Below, piece after piece: positions 59,112 to 64,000 of a stretch of 64,000 nucleotides of DNA. Origin of the DNA: Lachnospiraceae bacterium (GTDB lineage: Bacteria; Bacillota; Clostridia; Lachnospirales; Lachnospiraceae); assembly GCA_017427685.1 (NCBI GenBank), contig JAFRSH010000018.1, forward strand, positions 1 to 64,000, read 5' to 3'. Every line of letters starts with the position of its first letter. Position 1 is the stretch's first letter. Below the pieces are notes generated by a model, which saw nothing but the letters and a program-made list of their open reading frames with translations, was not told where the DNA came from and did not search any database. A program made the translations under genes and the position numbers.

Positions 59112-60326
59112 TTATTTTGTATAGTTATCGAAGTATCCCTGCACGAGCACGATAGGAGTTCCCTTGTCACCGCTTCCGGAGGTGAGGTCGCAGAGTGATC
59201 CGATAAGATCGGTCAGGCGGCGGGGTGTTGTTCCCTGCGAAACCATGTCGCCCACAAGGCTCTTGTTCTTGTCTGCGGCGAGCTGAGCGTCCTTCTCACG
59301 GATGCGCTTTGAGATGGCTTCCTTAAGCTCATCTCCCGAAAGACCTGCAAAGTCGTTGTCTGCAAGATACTTGAGCTTGAGCTCGTTGGGCTGTCCGATA
59401 AGACCTTCCGTGAAGAAAGGAGAAACCACAGGATCGGCAAGCTCCCAAATCTTTCCGACGGGATCCTTGAATGCGCCGTCGCCGTAGATCATTGCTTCAA
59501 CGCTCTTGCCCGTAGCTTCCTTGATACCGTCACGGATCCTCTCAACAACCTTCTGGCAGTCGTTGGGGAAAAGCTTGACTGTTTCCTCGGTAGCCTTGTT
59601 GGTTCCGAGAAGACCGAACTTCGAATTGAATCCGCTGCCGTCAACCGACTTGTTGAGGATGTCGTCAAGTCCGTAAACAACCTTAGCGCCCGCAGCCCTC
59701 AGAAGCCTCTTGGAGCGCTCACGTGTATGGATATCGCAGCAGAGCACGCTGTCCGTGTACTTAAGGATCGTACGGCAGTCGTTCGCGAGGATAACCTCTG
59801 CCTCGCAGTCCTGACTCTCGATGAGCTGCTTGTAGTAATCAATGTAATCAACGCCAGTAAATGGATGAAGCACAACACCGAAGTTGTCTCTGAAGTCCTT
59901 CTCTGTGAGGACGTCTGTCCAGGGGTTGATGCCCTTCGCATCGAGCGAATCAAGGTCGATAAGGTGGTTGCCCACTTCGTCCGAAGGGTACGAGAGCATC
60001 AGGACGATCTTCTTAGCACCTCTTGCGATACCCTTAAGGCAGATAGCAAAACGGTTACGGCTGAGGATCGGGAAGATGAGACCGATCGTGCTGTCGCCGA
60101 ACTTGTCCCTGATGTCTTTGGCAATCTGGTCGCATGAAGCGTAATTACCCATGGAACGCGCAACAACAGCCTCTGTTACAGCAATAACATCCTTGTCGCA
60201 AAGCTCAAAGCCCTCGGACTTCGAAGCTGCGAGCACGCTGTCGATGACGATCTGAGCAATGTCGTCTCCCTGTCTGATGATGGGTGCGCGAACACCGCGT
60301 GAAACTGTTCCGATAAGTCTCTCCAT
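59112..60326 (-). CDS. CofE-like (F420:glutamate ligase family) protein
   Basis: The 404-residue product resembles CofE/FbiB-type gamma-glutamyl ligases: VRAPIIRQGDDIAQIVIDSV, DVIAVTEAVVARSMGNYAS, GLIFPILSRNRFAICLKGIARGAK-like core and EAMIYGDGAFKDPVGKIWELADPVV. Clostridia of this kind are not known to make F420, and no other F420 gene is in the window, so the substrate is probably another acceptor. The length exceeds archaeal CofE (about 250). It follows UPF0371 by 125 bases and ends 18 bases from the convergent ispE stop. Confidence 0.8.
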   Translation of the reverse strand: MERLIGTVSRGVRAPIIRQGDDIAQIVIDSVLAASKSEGFELCDKDVIAVTEAVVARSMGNYASCDQIAKDIRDKFGDSTIGLIFPILSRNRFAICLKGIARGAKKIVLMLSYPSDEVGNHLIDLDSLDAKGINPWTDVLTEKDFRDNFGVVLHPFTGVDYIDYYKQLIESQDCEAEVILANDCRTILKYTDSVLCCDIHTRERSKRLLRAAGAKVVYGLDDILNKSVDGSGFNSKFGLLGTNKATEETVKLFPNDCQKVVERIRDGIKEATGKSVEAMIYGDGAFKDPVGKIWELADPVVSPFFTEGLIGQPNELKLKYLADNDFAGLSGDELKEAISKRIREKDAQLAADKNKSLVGDMVSQGTTPRRLTDLIGSLCDLTSGSGDKGTPIVLVQGYFDNYTK

Positions 60327-60451
60327 AATTCAATCCTCTTTCTGCGTTGCTAAGGTGTTCCAAAGGGCATTCCTTCGGTCTTTAACGCATATATGCAAGC
60401 AACGCCGTCGCCTTATATGCGGTGTCGTTTGGTCCCGTCTGTACTTCCGAA

Positions 60452-61951
60452 TTACTTAGCCGACGGATGATAAAGTTTCTTGTTCTGGTAGATGGGCTCA
60501 CAGGTCAGATTAACGCCGAGCTTCCTGAAGGTCGAAACATCAACCGGTGAAAGGATAACGCTCGAATGAACCTCACAGCCCTTGAGCTTTTCGATCTGCT
60601 GCATGGCAGTCTCCGCACGCCTGTCGGTTGCAGCACAGATCGTAAGTGCGATAAGGATCTCGTCCGTGTGAAGACGGGGGTTACGGTTCCCGAGGTGGTT
60701 GACCTTGAGATCCTGGATAGGCTCGATGATCGCGGGTGATATAAGCTCTATCTCGTCATCGATACCACCGAGTTCCTTAAGTGCGTTGAGGAGCATCGCA
60801 GACGAAGCACCGAGGAGTGAACTCGTCTTGCCCGTAACGACCTTGCCGTTCGGAAGCTCGATAGCCGCAGCGGGATCTCCCGTCTCTTCTGCCTTCTTGA
60901 GAGCAGCCGCGATGACCGGTCTGTCGTCGGGCGTGATGCCCGCCTGCTTCATGATGAGCTCGATCTTGAGAACCTGCTCTGTGGCTCCGGGCTCCTGATT
61001 TCTCTGGAGGAGAAGCGTGTTGTAATATCTTCTGATGATCTCGAGGTTAGCAGCATGGCGAACAGCCTCATCATCGAAGATGCAATGGCCGGCCATGTTG
61101 ACGCCCATATCGGTGGGCGACTTGTAAGGCGATTCCCCGAGGATGTTCTCGAACATCGCGTTCAGAACGGGGAACACCTCAACGTCACGGTTATAGTTGA
61201 CCGTTGTTTCGTTATATGCCTCAAGGTGGAACGGGTCGATCATGTTGACATCGTCAAGATCTGCCGTCGCGGCCTCATATGCAAGGTTAACGGGATGCTT
61301 GAGCGGGAGGTTCCAGATAGGGAAGGTCTCAAACTTGGCGTATCCGGCCTTCACTCCGCGCTTGTTCTCATGGTAGAGCTGTGAAAGACAGGTGGCCATC
61401 TTGCCGCTTCCGGGTCCGGGTGCCGTTACGACCACGAGTGAGCGCTCGGTCTCGATGTACTCGTTCTTGCCGTAACCTTCATCGCTCACGATGAGCGGGA
61501 TGTTAGCGGGATAGCCGGGGATGGTGTAATGTCTGTACACCTTGATCCCGAGATGTTCAAGCTTTTCTTTATAGTTAAGTACTGCGGGTCTGTCTGTGAA
61601 GCGTGTGAGAACGACGCTGCCCACATAGAGTCCGTAGCCTCTGAAAGCGTCGATAAGGCGAAGAACGTCCATGTCGTATGTGATACCGAGATCGCCGCGG
61701 ACTTTATTCTTCTCGATGTCCGAAGCGTTTATGGCGATAACGATTTCTGCCTGATCCTTGAGCTGTGCGAGCATGTTGATCTTGGAGTCGGGCTTAAAAC
61801 CCGGAAGAACACGAGACGCATGGAAGTCGTCGAAGAGCTTCCCTCCGAACTCCAGATAGAGCTTTCCTCCGAAGCTTGCGATCCTCTCCCTGATCTTCTC
61901 GGACTGCATTTTGATGTACTTTTCGTTATCGAAGCCTGTACCTTTTTTCAT
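60452..61951 (-). CDS. UPF0371/DUF1846 protein
   Basis: The 499-residue product matches the DUF1846 (UPF0371) family in length and motifs: [61 protein letters not shown] (P-loop-like) and [16 protein letters not shown]. The function is not established; structures of Streptococcus relatives exist. The start is ATG 61949-61951, after GGGGAAA; a longer frame extends 28 codons upstream without a ribosome site. Its strong promoter is at 62047-62075. Confidence 0.9.
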   Translation of the reverse strand: MKKGTGFDNEKYIKMQSEKIRERIASFGGKLYLEFGGKLFDDFHASRVLPGFKPDSKINMLAQLKDQAEIVIAINASDIEKNKVRGDLGITYDMDVLRLIDAFRGYGLYVGSVVLTRFTDRPAVLNYKEKLEHLGIKVYRHYTIPGYPANIPLIVSDEGYGKNEYIETERSLVVVTAPGPGSGKMATCLSQLYHENKRGVKAGYAKFETFPIWNLPLKHPVNLAYEAATADLDDVNMIDPFHLEAYNETTVNYNRDVEVFPVLNAMFENILGESPYKSPTDMGVNMAGHCIFDDEAVRHAANLEIIRRYYNTLLLQRNQEPGATEQVLKIELIMKQAGITPDDRPVIAAALKKAEETGDPAAAIELPNGKVVTGKTSSLLGASSAMLLNALKELGGIDDEIELISPAIIEPIQDLKVNHLGNRNPRLHTDEILIALTICAATDRRAETAMQQIEKLKGCEVHSSVILSPVDVSTFRKLGVNLTCEPIYQNKKLYHPSAK

Positions 61952-62046
61952 GATGATATTTCCCCTGTCCCGGGTCGAATCCCCGGATTGTAAACGAATG
62001 ATAGAGTGTAGCCGGCGCACTTTTACGCTGCTCACAAAACAGAAAT

Positions 62047-62075
62047 ATTATAAGAAATCACGGGATCATTTTCAA
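62047..62075 (-). promoter_or_regulatory. Strong promoter of the UPF0371 gene
   Basis: On the minus strand TTGAAA (62075-62070), 17-base spacer, TATAAT (62052-62047), about 95 bases before the start. Confidence 0.8.
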
Positions 62076-62217
62076 TAGCGGTGAGAGACTTTTTCCCGAG
62101 GAAAAGAGTAATTCTAACATCATTCTGTCAAAGATATATGATATACTCTCAGAGTAAACAACATTTTGAGGAAGGAAACCGGTTCCGTCTCTAAAGGGCG
62201 GATCCGCAAGATCATAA

Positions 62218-64000
62218 ATGAGAGCAGTATCACCCCAAAACACTACACATTTCACCTTTAAGAGCCTGACGGTTTTGTTCGTCACGCTCATAGTCCTTCT
62301 CGCTCTTTTTTCCGCATACCCGCTCGGGGCAAGTGCCAAAGAAAAGGACCCTGGCGAATCATCACAGAAAGAGACAACTCCCGAGCCGTCATTTGCAGAC
62401 AAAAAGGTGACCCTCTACACCGGCTACGAGCCCTACTACAGCTCACTTGTCGATGTGGACGAGGAAGCGACCGTCAAGTACAAGAGCAGCTTAAGAAGAG
62501 TTGCAAAGGTTGATTCGGACGGGATCGTCACACCTCTTTCGGCAGGCAAGACAATCATCACCGCCACCATAAAGACCGGGAAACAAACAGTCAAGTGCAC
62601 CATGAACGTGGTTGTCAAAGACCCCTACTACGAGCTCGAGGAGTTCCCTGAGGGCGTCTTTGCCGGAACCGACACTGTTTATTCGGTCAAGCGTTACGGC
62701 TACGAAGGTCCTGTTACCTTCAGACTTACGGGATCTCAATACGCAAGCATCGAGCCACTTGACAGTACTTCGTGTATATTGCATGCAACTGCGCCGGGTA
62801 ATATAAGCGTTGAGGTCGAATCACTCGGGAAAGTGAAGAAACAGGATGTCAGGATCTACGAAGGAACCGGCACGATCTTTGTCGTACACCCCGATTCCAA
62901 GCCCTATCTGAACCGCTATGTTACGCGAGGTGACTACAACGAGTACACATCGTGTTACTTCCTCCTGCGGTCGTATCTCGAAAGACTTGAGACCGTCGGG
63001 GGCGGCATGCTCGTTCTCAAGAAAGGCACATACCCGGTGATCGCAACGCTCTGTGTTCCGTCTAACACAACGATCCTTTTTGAGGACGGTGCGGAGATCA
63101 GAAAGATCGACAATACCGACACGCGCGCCGTGACCGCAACGACGTCGCTGTTCCAGTGCGTTTCGGCGACTCACACATCCTACCCGTTCAAGGGCTACGG
63201 AGGAGAGCACGATATCAGCTTTATCGGAGAAGGCAGGAGCGGGATCGACCTCGCGGGCGTGAAATGCACGGCGATCATGATGTGTCACAACAAGAACGTC
63301 AGGATTTCGGGACTCTACTTTAAGAATGTCAACGGACTCCACTTTATCGAGCTGGATGCTTCGAGGGACGTGGATATAAGCTATAACTGGTTCACGGGCT
63401 ACACAGCCACTTCGAGCGGTCACAAGGAGGCGATCAACATCGACACTCCCGACCGAAACACCGGCGGATTTGTCCAGGGCTGGACGAGCTACGACAGAAC
63501 TCCGAACAAGAACATCTTTATCACCGATAACGTCTTTAAGGATCTTGAGGTCGGAGTAGGAACGCATCGTTACAGTCAGGCCGAGAAAAAGGATAGTAAG
63601 GCGGCTGCGGGATCGACCGAACAGGACGGAGAGACAGCAGAAGTCGAAGAACCGGCCCCGCAGATGTACCACACAGGCATAAACGTACTGCGCAACAGCT
63701 TCTTCAACATTACGACGTACGGCGTGCGACTTATGAACTGGAAGAACTGCGTAGTCAGGGATAACAGCTTTGAAGAGACGGAAGGGTTTATCAAAACTGC
63801 GACCGTTGTGGACGAGGAGGGCAACGAAACCGTTCCCAAGCTCATCGGGATCTACATCAACGGAGCGGTCAACCCTATCGTGACGGGCAATTACTTCTCG
63901 GGCTTCAACACCGTGATCAGCGCCTGCCCCTGGAAGAACAGCAAGATCAAATCGAATCCTTCGATCGACGGCGGAAGCGCGTATGATATAACATACAACG
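62218..64000 (+). CDS. Secreted BIG2 plus right-handed beta-helix protein (3' end outside window)
   Basis: 594 codons are visible from ATG 62218 (an in-frame TAA stands directly before it) to the window edge. A signal peptide covers about 1-42 (FVTLIVLLALFSAYPLGASA). A BIG2-like domain follows (about 58-125, RRVAKVDSDGIVTPLSAGK), then a second Ig-like segment, and from about 220 a right-handed beta-helix of the pectate-lyase type (NVRISGLYFKNVNGLHFIEL, NVLRNSFFNITTYGVRLMNW). This suggests a polysaccharide-binding or -cleaving surface enzyme. No strong ribosome site is seen. It shares the BIG2 plus beta-solenoid layout with the protein at 51-53 kb. Confidence 0.85.
   Translation, partial: MRAVSPQNTTHFTFKSLTVLFVTLIVLLALFSAYPLGASAKEKDPGESSQKETTPEPSFADKKVTLYTGYEPYYSSLVDVDEEATVKYKSSLRRVAKVDSDGIVTPLSAGKTIITATIKTGKQTVKCTMNVVVKDPYYELEEFPEGVFAGTDTVYSVKRYGYEGPVTFRLTGSQYASIEPLDSTSCILHATAPGNISVEVESLGKVKKQDVRIYEGTGTIFVVHPDSKPYLNRYVTRGDYNEYTSCYFLLRSYLERLETVGGGMLVLKKGTYPVIATLCVPSNTTILFEDGAEIRKIDNTDTRAVTATTSLFQCVSATHTSYPFKGYGGEHDISFIGEGRSGIDLAGVKCTAIMMCHNKNVRISGLYFKNVNGLHFIELDASRDVDISYNWFTGYTATSSGHKEAINIDTPDRNTGGFVQGWTSYDRTPNKNIFITDNVFKDLEVGVGTHRYSQAEKKDSKAAAGSTEQDGETAEVEEPAPQMYHTGINVLRNSFFNITTYGVRLMNWKNCVVRDNSFEETEGFIKTATVVDEEGNETVPKLIGIYINGAVNPIVTGNYFSGFNTVISACPWKNSKIKSNPSIDGGSAYDITYN

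Noticed and set aside
60327..60451. Hairpin between UPF0371 and the CofE-like gene
   Set aside because: The arms CCGAAGG/CCCTTTGG pair imperfectly and no T-run follows, so no terminator is called.

Overview
The window looks like chromosomal DNA of a low-to-mid-GC anaerobic Firmicute, most likely a Clostridia member near the Lachnospiraceae. The grounds are the HU-rqcP-divIC-tilS-ftsH block, DUF1846/UPF0371, a CofE-like protein in an organism with no visible F420 pathway, a CD3324-family regulator, paired ABC exporters, strong AGGAGG-type ribosome sites and many ATGA start/stop overlaps. No rRNA, tRNA, CRISPR array, integrase or transposase was recognised. Most genes lie on the minus strand.

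Layout. 1-9.9 kb (minus): a MoxR ATPase cut by the window edge, a thioredoxin-fold lipoprotein lacking its cysteines, a YiiX-like cysteine peptidase gene with a broken second copy across a glycosidase-like gene, a LytTR/7TM two-component system, a CD3324-family HTH protein and a half-length aminoglycoside-kinase-like protein. 9.9-13.9 kb: a pair of ABC exporter half-transporters bracketed by 22-bp direct repeats. 13.9-18.85 kb: an AT-rich accessory stretch with a GNAT enzyme, XRE/GyrI-like regulator with a nearby palindrome, serine hydrolase, SWIM protein, a C-terminal remnant of a second RlmD-type methyltransferase, and an XRE-RhuM pair.

18.9-36.2 kb is a core block, mostly minus: rlmD; a co-directional run trmL-mutS2-OmpR regulator-histidine kinase-HtrA-like pseudoprotease-yhaM-patatin; CheX; an Lrp regulator overlapping an aminotransferase; a stand-alone AIR-synthase C-domain; a tiny Prli42-like membrane peptide; then an orphan zinc-type ABC ATPase, a GH13 amylase and nth behind one strong promoter. 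36.2-43.5 kb (plus): hup, rqcP, divIC, tilS, ftsH, lepB and a membrane-anchored trigger-factor-like PPIase. This block joins translation quality control, division, tRNA modification, membrane proteolysis and secretion.

43.6-53.5 kb (minus): a surface transglutaminase-like protein, then a heterodimeric ABC exporter, a D,D-carboxypeptidase, TatD, RsmA and a rhomboid in very tight order. 53.6-64 kb: a PadR-HAAS pair, an intact Phd-type antitoxin with a wrecked RelE/ParE-type toxin, transketolase, an HD hydrolase, ispE, a CofE-like protein, UPF0371, and a secreted beta-helix protein running off the right end.

I see no clear large new system. The most interesting items are built from degenerate or re-wired family members: a kinase C-lobe without its catalytic Asp, an HtrA without its His, a thioredoxin fold without cysteines, a trigger factor moved onto the membrane, and a duplication-deletion series around the YiiX-like gene.
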